From contig NZ_LMFS01000001.1 of NCBI RefSeq assembly GCF_001426945.1, forward strand, positions 2,810,922 to 2,874,921: 64,000 nt of DNA. The letters run 5' to 3'. Shown piece after piece: positions 26,160 through 34,732 of this stretch. The translations under genes and the position numbers were made by a program. The number at the start of each line of letters is the position of its first letter. Within the stretch, counting starts at the first letter, position 1. This stretch comes from Pseudolabrys sp. Root1462. Its GTDB lineage: Bacteria > Pseudomonadota > Alphaproteobacteria > Rhizobiales > Xanthobacteraceae. The notes beneath the pieces are model-generated. The model saw only the letters and a list, made by a program, of their open reading frames with translations. It made no database searches and was not told where the DNA came from.

Positions 26160-26681
26160 TTAGCTGCGCTTCGGCTTGGCGGCCGGCTTAGCCGGGGCCG
26201 TCGGCGCGACGGGCTCCAATACGACGTGCAGCGGATTGGGCTTGTGATCCATCGCCGCGCCGGTGATGCCATCGGTCACCATTCCGACCGCGCCGCCTGC
26301 GATGATGTTGCCGGCGAAGCCCAGGCCGCCATTGCCGGACACTTCGCGCCCGAGCTTCACCGTCTTCGGCTTGTAGCCAGCCTTCGTGAAGGTAACGACG
26401 AGATCCTGATTGCGCGCGACCTGCACCGTGCACGGTGTCACGCAGGCCGGCCCCGGGATCGGCTCGGTCTGCGGATTTTCCTCGTAAGCCGCGGCGCTGC
26501 CGACCTTCCCGTCGCGCACAGGGCATGGCCCGCCGCAGGGATAGTCCAGCACGGAGTGCATCTCCGCCCCGGACGGCTCGGACTCAAACACCACCGGCTC
26601 GCTCGTGCCGCGTGTCACCGAAGCGCAGCCGCACAGCAGCAGCGCGACCGCGCCAAGCGCGGCCAGCAATTTCGTCGTCAT
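26160..26681 (-). CDS. Lipoprotein with PEGA-like domain
   Basis: A 173-residue protein with a lipoprotein signal (LLAALGAVALLLCGC-AS). It resembles a PEGA-type module, with VVFESEPSGAEM, CVTPCTVQVARNQDLVVTFTKAGYKP and KPKTVKLGREVSG. A Gly-rich segment (GFAGNIIAGGAVGMVTDG) and a Pro/Ala/Lys tail follow. The lipobox LCGC has an unusual Cys at -2. It is probably anchored in the outer membrane or inner membrane facing the periplasm. The ATG at 26681 follows a G-rich site; an upstream in-frame start at 26729 lacks this context. Confidence 0.75.
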   Translation of the reverse strand: MTTKLLAALGAVALLLCGCASVTRGTSEPVVFESEPSGAEMHSVLDYPCGGPCPVRDGKVGSAAAYEENPQTEPIPGPACVTPCTVQVARNQDLVVTFTKAGYKPKTVKLGREVSGNGGLGFAGNIIAGGAVGMVTDGITGAAMDHKPNPLHVVLEPVAPTAPAKPAAKPKRS

Positions 26682-26820
26682 TGAAAGTCCCCCAACCCCT
26701 ACCCCCAGGGGAATTATGTGTTTTAGCAACCTGGGGGATCATAGATTTAGCGTAGCGCCCGGCCACGGCAAAGAGGTAATGCGGTGACGCGCATCAAACG
26801 GTTGAGGATGTGGGGGAAAA

Positions 26821-26897
26821 TGGTCGGAGTGGCAGGATTTGAACCTGCGACCCCCTCGTCCCGAACGAGGTGCGCTACCAGACTGCGCTACACTCCG
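26821..26897 (-). tRNA. tRNA-Pro, anticodon CGG
   Basis: A 77-base cloverleaf on the minus strand. The acceptor arm CGGAGTG pairs with CACTCCG, the anticodon arm is CCTCG-TTCGGGA-CGAGG with anticodon CGG, and the T arm has GGTTCAAATCC. The CCA end is encoded. It reads proline CCG codons. It lies in the leader region before the Sua5-type gene on the opposite strand. Confidence 0.95.
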
Positions 26898-26951
26898 ACT
26901 GTGGGCGGCCTTATAACCCCCCCGTCTAAAACCGCAAGCTTGAGAGACGAA

Positions 26952-27926
26952 ATGAGCGCCGAGCCGCAAACGCGGGTATTGCCAGCCGATCCGGACGCGG
27001 TCCGGACGGCCGCAGACTGCCTGGCGGCGGGCGGCCTGGTGGCGTTCCCGACCGAGACCGTCTACGGCCTCGGCGCCGATGCCACCCATGGCGAGGCGGT
27101 GGCGAGGCTTTACGCCGCCAAGGGGCGGCCGGCCTTCAATCCGCTGATCTCGCATATCCCCGACCTTGCCGCGGCGCGCAGCCTGGCTCTGTTCAATGCC
27201 GAGGCCGAACGGCTCGCCGCTGCCTTCTGGCCGGGACCGCTGACTTTGGTACTGCCCAAACGCTCAGACTGCCCGGTGTCGAGCTTGGCGTTGGCCGGCC
27301 TCGACAGCATCGCCCTGCGCGTGCCGGCGCATCCGATCGCGACGGCCCTGCTCAAGGCATTCGGCAGGCCCGTGGTGGCGCCATCGGCCAATCGCTCGGG
27401 CCACGTTTCGCCGACCACCGCCGCTCACGTGCTGGCCGATCTGCGCGGCCGCATCGACCTCATCCTCGACGACGGTCCCTGCCGCGTCGGCATCGAATCG
27501 ACCGTGGTCGCGCTGATCGACGAACCGACCTTGCTGCGGCCCGGCGGGCTGGCGCGCGCCAAGATCGAACGCGTGCTCGGCCGGCCGCTGAAGGACGCCG
27601 CCGCGCATATCGACGAGGAGGCGCCGCTGGCGCCAGGCATGCTGGCATCGCACTACGCTCCCAAGGCCACGCTGAGGCTCAACGCGGCCGAGCCGCGACC
27701 GGATGAAGCGCTGCTCGCCTTCGGTCCGGCCGCCAAGTTTGCCGGAACCGTGTTCAACCTGTCGCCGCGCGGCGATCTGGTCGAAGCCGCCGCCAATCTG
27801 TTCTCGCAGTTGCGCCAGCTCGATGCCGCAGGTGCCACCATGGTTGCGGTCATGCCGGTGCCGAACGAAGGCCTCGGCGAAGCGATCAATGACCGCCTTG
27901 CGCGTGCTGCCGCGCCGAAGCCATAA
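26952..27926 (+). CDS. L-threonylcarbamoyladenylate synthase (Sua5 type)
   Basis: A 324-residue enzyme for the first step of t6A37 tRNA modification: threonine, bicarbonate and ATP give threonylcarbamoyl-AMP. The YrdC domain spans about residues 1-205, with LVAFPTETVYGLGADA, KGRPAFNPLI and PSANRSGHVSPTTA. The C-terminal Sua5 domain (about 230-320) starts after the linker APGMLASHYAPKATL. The frame extends upstream through the tRNA region, but the ATG at 26952 marks the natural start. Confidence 0.93.
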   Translation: MSAEPQTRVLPADPDAVRTAADCLAAGGLVAFPTETVYGLGADATHGEAVARLYAAKGRPAFNPLISHIPDLAAARSLALFNAEAERLAAAFWPGPLTLVLPKRSDCPVSSLALAGLDSIALRVPAHPIATALLKAFGRPVVAPSANRSGHVSPTTAAHVLADLRGRIDLILDDGPCRVGIESTVVALIDEPTLLRPGGLARAKIERVLGRPLKDAAAHIDEEAPLAPGMLASHYAPKATLRLNAAEPRPDEALLAFGPAAKFAGTVFNLSPRGDLVEAAANLFSQLRQLDAAGATMVAVMPVPNEGLGEAINDRLARAAAPKP

Positions 27927-27952
27927 CAAGAGCCGTCACAGGAAACGCCTTC

Positions 27953-29377
27953 ATGAACTCGCCGCTGCGCCATTCGCCTGCGCCCGAAATCCTGACACGT
28001 TTCGCGGCGATCGTCGGCGACAAATATGCCGTGACCGACCCGAACGACCTTGCCTCGCATCTGATCGAAGGCCGCGGGCTCTATCACGGCCGCACGGCGA
28101 TGATGCTGAGGCCCGGTTCGACCGCGGAAGTCGCGGCCATTCTCAAGCTCGCCAACGAAACGCGTACCGCCATCGTGCCGCAAGGCGGCAACACCGGACT
28201 GGTCGGCGGCCAGATTCCCTTCGACGGCGAACTCATTCTGTCGCTGGCGCGGCTCGACAAGATCCGCGACGTCGACGTGCAATCGAACACCATGACCTGC
28301 GAGGCCGGCGTCGTCTTGCAGAAAGCGCAGGAAGCGGCCGCGGCGGCCGACCGGCTGTTTCCGCTATCGCTCGGCTCGGAAGGCAGCTGCACCATCGGCG
28401 GCAATCTGTCGTCCAATGCCGGCGGCACCGGCGCGCTCGCTTATGGCGTCGCCCGCGAGTTGATGGTCGGCGTCGAAGTCGTGCTGGCCGACGGGCGCAT
28501 CATGAACCTGCTGCGCAAGCTGAAGAAGGACAATACCGGCTACGACCTGCGTCACCTGTTCGTCGGCGCCGAAGGTACGCTCGGCGTCATCACCGCGGCG
28601 GTGCTGAAACTTTTTCCGCGGCCGCGTGCACTCGAAACCGCTTTCCTCGCCGTGCCATCGCCGGAAGCCGCGGTGAAACTGCTCAACCTGGCGCAGTCGC
28701 AGATCAGCGGCACGCTGACCGGCTTCGAACTCATGATCCGCGGCATCATCGACTTCGCGATTAAACACGGCCATAACGTGCGCGATCCGCTGGCCTCGCC
28801 GCATCCGTGGTACGTGCTGATGGAAGTGTCGTCGCAGCAGGCCGAAGGATTGCGCGACAATCTCGAGGAGTTTCTCGGCAACGCCATCGAGCAGGAACTG
28901 GTCAGCGACGCCACGATCGCCGCCAACATCGACCAGGCGAAATCGTTCTGGCACATGCGCCACACTTTGACCGAAGTGCAGAAGCCGGAAGGCGGTTCGA
29001 TCAAGCACGACGTCTCGGTGCCCGTCGCCGCCATTCCCGCGTTCCTCGCCGAAGCGGCAGATGCCGTGATCAAGCTCATTCCGGGATCGCGTCCGGTGCC
29101 ATTCGGCCATCTCGGCGATGGCAACATCCATTACAACATCAGCCAGCCGGCCGGCGCCGACAAGGAGACGTTCCTGGCGCGCTGGGACGAAGTCAATTCG
29201 GTGGTTGACGGCATCGTCTTGAAATACGGCGGTTCGATCTCGGCCGAACACGGTATCGGCAAGCTCAAGCGTGACAAGCTGCCGAAGGTGAAGGATCCGG
29301 TGGCCTTGGCATTGATGCGCGATATCAAACGGGTGCTGGATCCGAACGGCATTCTCAATCCCGGCAAGGTGCTTTGA
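27953..29377 (+). CDS. FAD-linked 2-hydroxyacid dehydrogenase (GlcD/D-lactate/D-2-hydroxyglutarate type)
   Basis: A 474-residue flavoenzyme. The FAD_binding_4 (PCMH) domain occupies about residues 40-225, with VPQGGNTGLVGGQIPF and GGNLSSNAGGTGALAYG. The FAD_oxidase_C part carries PFGHLGDGNIHYNIS and SAEHGIGKLKRD, whose histidines bind the metal and substrate. It oxidises a D-2-hydroxyacid such as D-lactate, glycolate or D-2-hydroxyglutarate; the substrate is not determined here. It is 26 bases after the Sua5-type gene and 3 bases before the GNAT gene. Confidence 0.9.
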   Translation: MNSPLRHSPAPEILTRFAAIVGDKYAVTDPNDLASHLIEGRGLYHGRTAMMLRPGSTAEVAAILKLANETRTAIVPQGGNTGLVGGQIPFDGELILSLARLDKIRDVDVQSNTMTCEAGVVLQKAQEAAAAADRLFPLSLGSEGSCTIGGNLSSNAGGTGALAYGVARELMVGVEVVLADGRIMNLLRKLKKDNTGYDLRHLFVGAEGTLGVITAAVLKLFPRPRALETAFLAVPSPEAAVKLLNLAQSQISGTLTGFELMIRGIIDFAIKHGHNVRDPLASPHPWYVLMEVSSQQAEGLRDNLEEFLGNAIEQELVSDATIAANIDQAKSFWHMRHTLTEVQKPEGGSIKHDVSVPVAAIPAFLAEAADAVIKLIPGSRPVPFGHLGDGNIHYNISQPAGADKETFLARWDEVNSVVDGIVLKYGGSISAEHGIGKLKRDKLPKVKDPVALALMRDIKRVLDPNGILNPGKVL

Positions 29378-29380
29378 CCG

Positions 29381-29818
29381 ATGAGTGAATTGATTATCGG
29401 TCAGATGACCGAGGCCGACGTGGAGCCCGTGGTGGCGCTATGGCTGGCGTGCGGCCTGACCCGCCCGTGGAACGATCCGCGCTCGGATATCGACTTCGCG
29501 CGCAAGGGGGCCAACTCGGCCATTCTTATCGGTCGCTCCGGCGGCAAGATCGCGTCATCGGTTATGGTCGGCCATGACGGTCATCGCGGCTGGTTCTATT
29601 ACCTTGCTGTCGATCCGGCCTGTCAGAAGCGCGGTTACGGTCGCATCATGGTCGGCTCGGCGGAGCAATGGCTGAGCGCGCGCGGCATCGTCAAGGCGAT
29701 GCTGATGGTGCGGCCGGACAATGTCGGCGTCCGGACCTTCTACGAGAAGCTCGGCTATTTCGATCAGCCGCGCACGATACTGGCGCGTTGGCTCGACGGC
29801 CGCGATCCGACACCGTGA
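29381..29818 (+). CDS. GNAT-family acetyltransferase (YpeA-like)
   Basis: A 145-residue GNAT protein. The acetyl-CoA loop is AVDPACQKRGYGRIMV (Q/R-x-x-G-x-G/A) near residue 78, and the C-terminal VRTFYEKLGYFDQPRT is typical. The first part, ALWLACGLTRPWNDP, fits the YpeA subgroup. The acceptor molecule is unknown. It lies three bases after the dehydrogenase stop, so it is co-transcribed with it, and its stop abuts the convergent SRAP gene. Confidence 0.88.
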   Translation: MSELIIGQMTEADVEPVVALWLACGLTRPWNDPRSDIDFARKGANSAILIGRSGGKIASSVMVGHDGHRGWFYYLAVDPACQKRGYGRIMVGSAEQWLSARGIVKAMLMVRPDNVGVRTFYEKLGYFDQPRTILARWLDGRDPTP

Positions 29819-29819
29819 T

Positions 29820-30587
29820 TTAGAACAACCGGCCCTGCCCGTCGTCGGGCTTCGGTTTGACCGCTCGCTTGGGCGCTTCGACCGCGTGTTGAAGCGGCGG
29901 TCGCGGCGCGGCCTCCGCGGCAAGATCAATCGCTTCAACGAGATGAGCGTCGTCATTGGCGACGCGATTGACATCGACCGAAACCGGATGGGCGTCGAGC
30001 AAATCATCCGGCGCCGGCGCTATCAACGCCGCTGCCGTTTTGTCATCGACACGATCGCTATCGAGCCAGAGATCGAACGCCTCCGGCGCCACGATCACCG
30101 GCATGCGGTCATGCATCGGCTGCAGCGTGCGATTGGCGTCGGTCGTCACGATGGCAACCGTGTCCAACTCCTCGCCATTCGGTCCGGTCCACGTCTCCCA
30201 CAAGCCGGCCAAGGCGAGAGGTTCTCCCGACTTGGCATGGATGAAATAAGGCTGCTTGCGGGCACCGCCCGCCTTCCACTCGTAAAAGCCGTCGGCCGGC
30301 ACCAGGCAGCGCCGGCGCTTCATCGCCGCGCGAAAGGCCGGCTTGTCGAGAACGTTCTCGCCGCGGGCGTTGATGATCAACGAAAATGCCTTCGGGTCCT
30401 TGACCCACGACGGCAACAAGCCCCAACGCATCAGCGCGAACTTTCGCTCACCGTTGATGAAACAGACCACCGGTATCGGCTGGGTCGGCGCCACATTATA
30501 GCGCGGGGGAAAATTCGGCTGCTCGGCGTAGCGAAACAGCGCACGCAGCGCTTCCGGTGACGAGGTCAGGGTGTAGCGGCCGCACAT
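29820..30587 (-). CDS. SRAP / YedK-family abasic-site DNA-protein crosslink protein
   Basis: A 255-residue protein of the SOS response-associated peptidase (HMCES/YedK) family. The invariant Met-Cys start is present (MCGRYTL), which exposes Cys2 for thiazolidine linkage to abasic sites in single-stranded DNA. Also seen are PRYNVAPTQPIPVV, LMRWGLLPSW, NARGEN, RCLVPADGFYEWK and MHDRMPVIV with its His. The C-terminal 60 residues are an extension of Pro, Arg and Lys content. Role: shields abasic sites at stalled forks. Confidence 0.93.
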   Translation of the reverse strand: MCGRYTLTSSPEALRALFRYAEQPNFPPRYNVAPTQPIPVVCFINGERKFALMRWGLLPSWVKDPKAFSLIINARGENVLDKPAFRAAMKRRRCLVPADGFYEWKAGGARKQPYFIHAKSGEPLALAGLWETWTGPNGEELDTVAIVTTDANRTLQPMHDRMPVIVAPEAFDLWLDSDRVDDKTAAALIAPAPDDLLDAHPVSVDVNRVANDDAHLVEAIDLAAEAAPRPPLQHAVEAPKRAVKPKPDDGQGRLF

Positions 30588-30682
30588 CGTTGAGAACCTG
30601 TCCTGACATCCCGTTTAAGCGCGTCTTAACCCAGTTGAATATACCACATTCATTCGGGACGATTTTCAGGGTCCAGCGGCCG

Positions 30683-31216
30683 ATGAAACATCCGATCTGC
30701 GCCGTTGCAGGGCCAGATACCAACCTCGCCAGCGACGGCGCGGCCGCTGCGGCGGCGCGCTTGGCTGAGGCTCATATAAATCCCGCCACCGGACTTGCAA
30801 CCGATTACCTCAACCATTTCAACGAAGCGATCATGCTGCTCGAAATGGCGGCTGAGTGCGCGGACTGCCGCGCCGATCTGGCGGCCTGGCGGCGCCGCAA
30901 TTACCGCGAACACTTCCGGCAATCGGGCTTCAAGGCGCGCGATCTGGCGATTGCCGCGTACGACGCCGCCGATCCCGTGGCGCGCGACATGCTCGATGCG
31001 CTCGCCGGAACCATGACGACTGTCATCGAGCACGCGCGCAACCGGCTGGACACCGAGACAGATGCCGCGCGCGCCGGCATCATCGCCGAGCGTGCCGCCA
31101 CCTGGTTGCGCCTGCTCGTGGCACAGGCCGGCGCGGTGATCAACAATCAGCGCCTTGCCGCTTCCGATGCGCTGCCCCAGGAGGCAGCCGACCGGGCGAT
31201 GGACGTGGTCGTCTGA
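30683..31216 (+). CDS. Conserved hypothetical protein of Rhizobiales type
   Basis: A 177-residue alanine-rich helical protein. The segment NPATGLATDYLNHFNEAIML near residue 33 reads like a conserved motif, followed by CADCRADLAAWRRRNYREHF. There is no signal peptide and no membrane segment. The 30557-30682 part of the same frame overlaps the SRAP start and is excluded. I do not recognise its function. Confidence reflects protein-like character and a plausible start with AGCGGCCG before the ATG. Confidence 0.6.
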   Translation: MKHPICAVAGPDTNLASDGAAAAAARLAEAHINPATGLATDYLNHFNEAIMLLEMAAECADCRADLAAWRRRNYREHFRQSGFKARDLAIAAYDAADPVARDMLDALAGTMTTVIEHARNRLDTETDAARAGIIAERAATWLRLLVAQAGAVINNQRLAASDALPQEAADRAMDVVV

Positions 31217-31273
31217 AGCCATCGAGCAATCGTTGGCGTGCGCGCCGGCGCGGCGCCGTGTAGCATCGATCTC

Positions 31274-31717
31274 ATGACCGATCCGCGTGCCTATCCCCAA
31301 CATCCCTTTCTCGCCGTCTCCGCCGCGATTATCCACAACGGCAAGGTGCTGGCAGTTCGCCGCGCCCGCAAACCGGCCATCGAGCTCTACACCCTGCCCG
31401 GCGGCGCGGTGGAAACGGGAGAGACCTTGCTCGAGGCGGTGCGCCGTGAGGTCGAAGAAGAAACTGGTCTCACCATCGAGCCGGTGGCGCTCGCCGGCCA
31501 CCGCGAAGCGATCGTCCGCGACGCCGACGGCGCGGTGAAGCATCACTTCGTCATCTTGTGCTTTGCCAGCCGTCTCGTCGGCGGCGAAATCCGGCTCAAC
31601 GACGAACTCGGCGATGCGCGCTGGCTCGAGCCGGCCGACCTGGCGGTCTTGAAGACAACCGATGGCCTCGGCGAGATCGTCGAGGCCGCGGTCGCCCTCA
31701 TCGAACCGGCACGTTAG
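31274..31717 (+). CDS. NUDIX hydrolase
   Basis: A 147-residue enzyme. The Nudix box reads GGAVETGETLLEAV, then RREVEEETGL, matching G-x5-E-x7-REUxEExGU. It hydrolyses a nucleoside diphosphate linked to another group; candidates include ADP-ribose and damaged nucleotides, and the substrate is unknown. The first ATG of the conserved part is at 31274; an upstream in-frame start at 31238 is less likely. It is followed by the TIGR02301 gene 62 bases later. Confidence 0.88.
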   Translation: MTDPRAYPQHPFLAVSAAIIHNGKVLAVRRARKPAIELYTLPGGAVETGETLLEAVRREVEEETGLTIEPVALAGHREAIVRDADGAVKHHFVILCFASRLVGGEIRLNDELGDARWLEPADLAVLKTTDGLGEIVEAAVALIEPAR

Positions 31718-31779
31718 CGACCTTGCGGACAGCAGCATCCCGGCGCATATCTCCGCAGAGATCAAACAAGAGCCCGCCT

Positions 31780-32181
31780 GTGAGCCGACCGATTACGCTT
31801 GTGCTGACCCTTCTCTGCCTAGCCCTGTCGGGGCTGCCCGCCCGGGCGCAGTCGGCGGCGCCCGGCCAGGAGACGCCGGCGGCGCCTTACGATGCCGACC
31901 TGCAGCGGCTCGCCGAGGTCCTCGGTTCGCTGCAGTATCTGCGAACGGTGTGCGGCGCCAATGAAGGCCAGAAATGGCGCAGCGAAATGCAGGCGCTGAT
32001 CGACGCCGAGGCGCCGAGCGGGGAACGCCGGCGCCAGATCGTCGCCCGCTACAACCGCGGCTACCGCGGCTTCGAGCAGACCTACCGGACCTGCACGCCG
32101 GCTGCCGATTTGGCCATCCGGCGCTATCTCGAGGAAGGCGCCAGGATCGCCCGCGAGATCACGGCCCGCTACGCGAATTGA
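31780..32181 (+). CDS. TIGR02301 family secreted protein
   Basis: A 133-residue protein starting with GTG, with a signal peptide (ITLVLTLLCLALSGLPAR-AQ). The mature part carries YDADLQRLAEVLGSLQYLR, TVCGANEGQKWR and an NRGYRGFEQTYRTC stretch with two conserved cysteines. These fit the TIGR02301 family of small periplasmic proteins restricted to Alphaproteobacteria. The function is unknown. Confidence 0.8.
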   Translation: MSRPITLVLTLLCLALSGLPARAQSAAPGQETPAAPYDADLQRLAEVLGSLQYLRTVCGANEGQKWRSEMQALIDAEAPSGERRRQIVARYNRGYRGFEQTYRTCTPAADLAIRRYLEEGARIAREITARYAN

Positions 32182-32351
32182 CGTTCCACAGGTCGCTAGG
32201 CCCCGCAGTGGGCGGTTGCGCCCGGTTCCGATTTAGCCACAGGCATTAACCTTTCCTTTAGGTGTGGGCTATTGCCGCAAGGCCCGCGTGATAGGCTCAG
32301 CCCTGAATTAGACTGACGTCCCGAAGCCGGACGCCAGAGGGACGGGTAATA

Positions 32352-32618
32352 ATGGACACTGCCGAGCGACCAACGCACAGCCGCGAGCCGGTGCCGGACC
32401 ACGAGCAAAAGCGCGTGGCGCTGAGCTACCTGAACGAAGCCTGGGCGGAGGCGCGTCTCGACGGCGTCGATGGCGACTGCCTTGCACAAGCCTGCCTGTT
32501 CACGGCGCTGGCCGAGTTCGTCTCCACCTATGGCGAAGAAGCGGCCGCGACCTTTACCGAAGGGCTGGCGAACCGGATTCGCAACGGCGAGTTCTCGATC
32601 GACCAGTTGCGCCAGTAA
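32352..32618 (+). CDS. Small hypothetical protein
   Basis: An 88-residue soluble helical protein: HEQKRVALSYLNEAWAEARL, then DCLAQACLFTALAEFVSTYGEEA. It has a good in-frame ATG and a plausible G-rich site (GAGGGACGGGTAATA) upstream. Its composition matches real neighbouring genes. No family is recognised with confidence; similar small proteins are common in Bradyrhizobium-type genomes. It is convergent with the response regulator gene. Confidence 0.6.
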   Translation: MDTAERPTHSREPVPDHEQKRVALSYLNEAWAEARLDGVDGDCLAQACLFTALAEFVSTYGEEAAATFTEGLANRIRNGEFSIDQLRQ

Positions 32619-32657
32619 GCGCCGGTCGCCTCTCCCTGCAACGAAAACATCGGGCGC

Positions 32658-33398
32658 TCAGGCCGAGGCGAAGCCGTAATAGCGGTCGAGCACACGGTCG
32701 ATGTCGGCCGGGTAAAATGGCTTTTTCAGAAAGCCGAGTGCCCCCGCCGCCATCGCCCGTTCGACCACCGGTTCTTCGACAGCCGTGGTCATCATTACCA
32801 CGGCGACGTCCGGCGTCTCTCGTTTGATCTCGCACAAGGTGGCCACGCCATCGAGGCCGGGCATGTTGTGGTCGAGAAAGACGATACCGAAATTTTCCCG
32901 GCGCAAGCGCTCGAGCGCGGCACGGCCCTCGCCGGCTTCGTGCAGGTCGAGCCTGAAGCGGCTCGCGGACAGGATCTTTCTTACGATGCCGCGCATCGTG
33001 CTGGAGTCATCGACGACAAGAACGCGAGTCGGCACCGTCGCGCGGAGACAGCGCTCGACGATGCGCCCGGCCGCCTCGGAATCCGCTGGCTTTTCGAAGG
33101 TGGCGGTGACGCCGGACGGCCGCGGGTAATCGCCATCCGCGCAGATGAACACGCGCGGCGCCGGCTTGACGGCCTTGGTGGCGGTCAGTGCTGCCGCGGC
33201 CACTGGTTCCGGCAGCGCGCCGTCAAGGATGCAGATATCGGTGCCGCCATTGCCGAGCGCAACTATGCCTGGGGCCGGATCGAAAATCGAGAAATCGAGG
33301 GGGATGCTCGACATGGTCGCAGCTTCGCGCCAGAGCTCCCGCTCCAGGCCCGTCATTCCGATCACCATCATCGTGAGCGACACGAGATCGTGGCTCAT
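32658..33398 (-). CDS. Two-domain response regulator (receiver-like plus intact receiver)
   Basis: A 246-residue protein. The C-terminal receiver (about 124-242) has VLVVDDSSTM (Asp130, Asp131), the phospho-acceptor Asp176 in FLDHNMPG, Thr204 in MTT and Lys226 in LKKPF. It is complete, like CheY. The first 120 residues look like a receiver without the usual acidic pair: ILDGALPE (Asp59) corresponds to the phosphorylation site and FEKPAD (Lys103) to the Lys loop. There is no output domain, so it may act by protein contact. No adjacent kinase gene is seen. The ATG at 33398 is chosen over an upstream TTG. Confidence 0.85.
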   Translation of the reverse strand: MSHDLVSLTMMVIGMTGLERELWREAATMSSIPLDFSIFDPAPGIVALGNGGTDICILDGALPEPVAAAALTATKAVKPAPRVFICADGDYPRPSGVTATFEKPADSEAAGRIVERCLRATVPTRVLVVDDSSTMRGIVRKILSASRFRLDLHEAGEGRAALERLRRENFGIVFLDHNMPGLDGVATLCEIKRETPDVAVVMMTTAVEEPVVERAMAAGALGFLKKPFYPADIDRVLDRYYGFASA

Positions 33399-33754
33399 GG
33401 GTGCCCCACGCCCCAATATATGAAAATACCTGCGCCCCGCCGCAGGTTTGCGACTATCGTTAAACAGGCTCTCCGTATGTTGGCAATATGACTTCGCGCC
33501 ATGCTGCGGACTTTTTTTAAATAACGTGGCGCCCGTCGATGAATAAACCTTGCTCGGGTTTGTTCATTCCCGTCGCAATGTATCCTGGAGCCAGGTCCGG
33601 CTTCGCCGTGCACGCGAAGCAAGCCGGACCTCGATTATCTGTGGTTGGAACCCGCCCAATAACGACGGGGTTGAGGAAAGCGCGCCAACGCTTATGTTCG
33701 GCTTCGAAGTTCCGGCCCTGTACGACCGGTTCCGTGGATTGTAGGACGCCTTCC
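33399..33754. other. Non-coding spacer with two strong inverted repeats
   Basis: No gene is convincing here. Two hairpins stand out. One lies at 33539-33568, ATGAATAAACC with GGTTTGTTCAT around TTGCTCG. The other lies at 33593-33631, AGGTCCGGCTTCGC with GCGAAGCAAGCCGGACCT around a short loop. They could be a repeat element or a structured leader of ygfZ. A minus-strand frame of 111 codons overlaps ygfZ and is not accepted. Confidence 0.45.
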
Positions 33755-34660
33755 ATGCTGGCAGCGCTGCTTCCCGACCGGGGGGTGATCAGGATCGTGG
33801 GCGAGGACGCCCGGCGCTTCCTCAACGGCATCGTCACCAATGACATTGACAAGCTGACGCCGGGCGAAGCGCGTTACGCCGCGCTGCTGACGCCACAGGG
33901 CAAGATCATCGTCGACTTCTTCGTCGCGGAGGCCGGTGCCGAGGACGGCGGAGGATTCTTCGTTGATGCCCCCAAAGCGCTGACGCCCACACTGGTCCAG
34001 AAGCTGGGCTTCTACAAACTGCGCGCCAAGGTCACGATCGAGGATCTATCGGACCGGCTTGGCGTGATGGCGGTCTGGCCGGGCCAGAACCCCGCCGGCC
34101 ATACTGAAACCGAATACGGGCTGTGCTTTGCCGACCCGCGCCTGCCGGCGCTCGGCGTTCGCGTTATCGTGCCGCCGCAGGTTACCGTTGAGGCGACCGC
34201 CGATCTCGGTGCGACGGTAAGCGATCCGGCGGCCTACGAGGCGCACCGGATCGCCCTCGGCGTGCCGCGCGGCGGCGCGGATTTCGTCTATGCAGGCACC
34301 TTTCCGCATGAGGCGGACATGGACCAGCTCAACGGCGTCGATTTCCACAAAGGCTGCTACATCGGGCAGGAGGTCGTCTCCCGTGTCGAGCACCGGGCGA
34401 ACGCCCGCAGCCGTGTGGTGCCGGTCACCTATGACGGCGGCGCGCCGATGCAGGGGCTCGAGGTGATCGCTGGCGACAAGCAGATCGGCATGATGGGTTC
34501 GGCCGCCGATGGCCACGGCCTCGCTTTGCTGAGGCTGGACCGGGTCGCGGAAGCCCTTGCCGGCGGCACGCCGATCACGTCCGGCGGCGTTACCCTGCAG
34601 GTGGCCAAGCCCGGCTGGGCCGGTTTCGCCTTCCCCGGCGACGCCAAGGCAGCGGAATAG
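33755..34660 (+). CDS. ygfZ: YgfZ-type folate-binding protein (GcvT-like)
   Basis: A 301-residue protein of the tRNA-modifying / Fe-S maintenance YgfZ family. The signature KGCYIGQEVVSR near residue 200 holds the conserved Cys. The N-terminal RIVGEDARRFLNGIVTNDI and LTPQGKIIVDFFV match the GcvT fold. YgfZ supports Fe-S proteins through folate. The frame is open to 33539, but only from ATG 33755 does family sequence begin, with AGGA upstream. Confidence 0.9.
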   Translation: MLAALLPDRGVIRIVGEDARRFLNGIVTNDIDKLTPGEARYAALLTPQGKIIVDFFVAEAGAEDGGGFFVDAPKALTPTLVQKLGFYKLRAKVTIEDLSDRLGVMAVWPGQNPAGHTETEYGLCFADPRLPALGVRVIVPPQVTVEATADLGATVSDPAAYEAHRIALGVPRGGADFVYAGTFPHEADMDQLNGVDFHKGCYIGQEVVSRVEHRANARSRVVPVTYDGGAPMQGLEVIAGDKQIGMMGSAADGHGLALLRLDRVAEALAGGTPITSGGVTLQVAKPGWAGFAFPGDAKAAE

Positions 34661-34682
34661 CGGGTCTCGACCGCCTCGCCGC

Positions 34683-34728
34683 CCGTACGATTATCCGCTA
34701 TTATCGGGCCGAACCGTACGGATTATCG
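34683..34728 (+). promoter_or_regulatory. Direct repeats before the LysR-type gene, possible autoregulatory site
   Basis: CCGTACG followed by ATTATC occurs at 34683-34695. A second CCGTACG with one extra base and ATTATC occurs at 34714-34727, and a lone ATTATC lies between at 34700. The block ends five bases before the start of the LysR gene. A regulator site is a plausible reading. Confidence 0.35.
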
Positions 34729-34732
34729 AACA

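Noticed and set aside
33517-33852. 111-codon minus-strand frame overlapping ygfZ
   Set aside because: Part of it reads as protein, but it overlaps the ygfZ start and contains the palindromes, so hairpin DNA is the better explanation.
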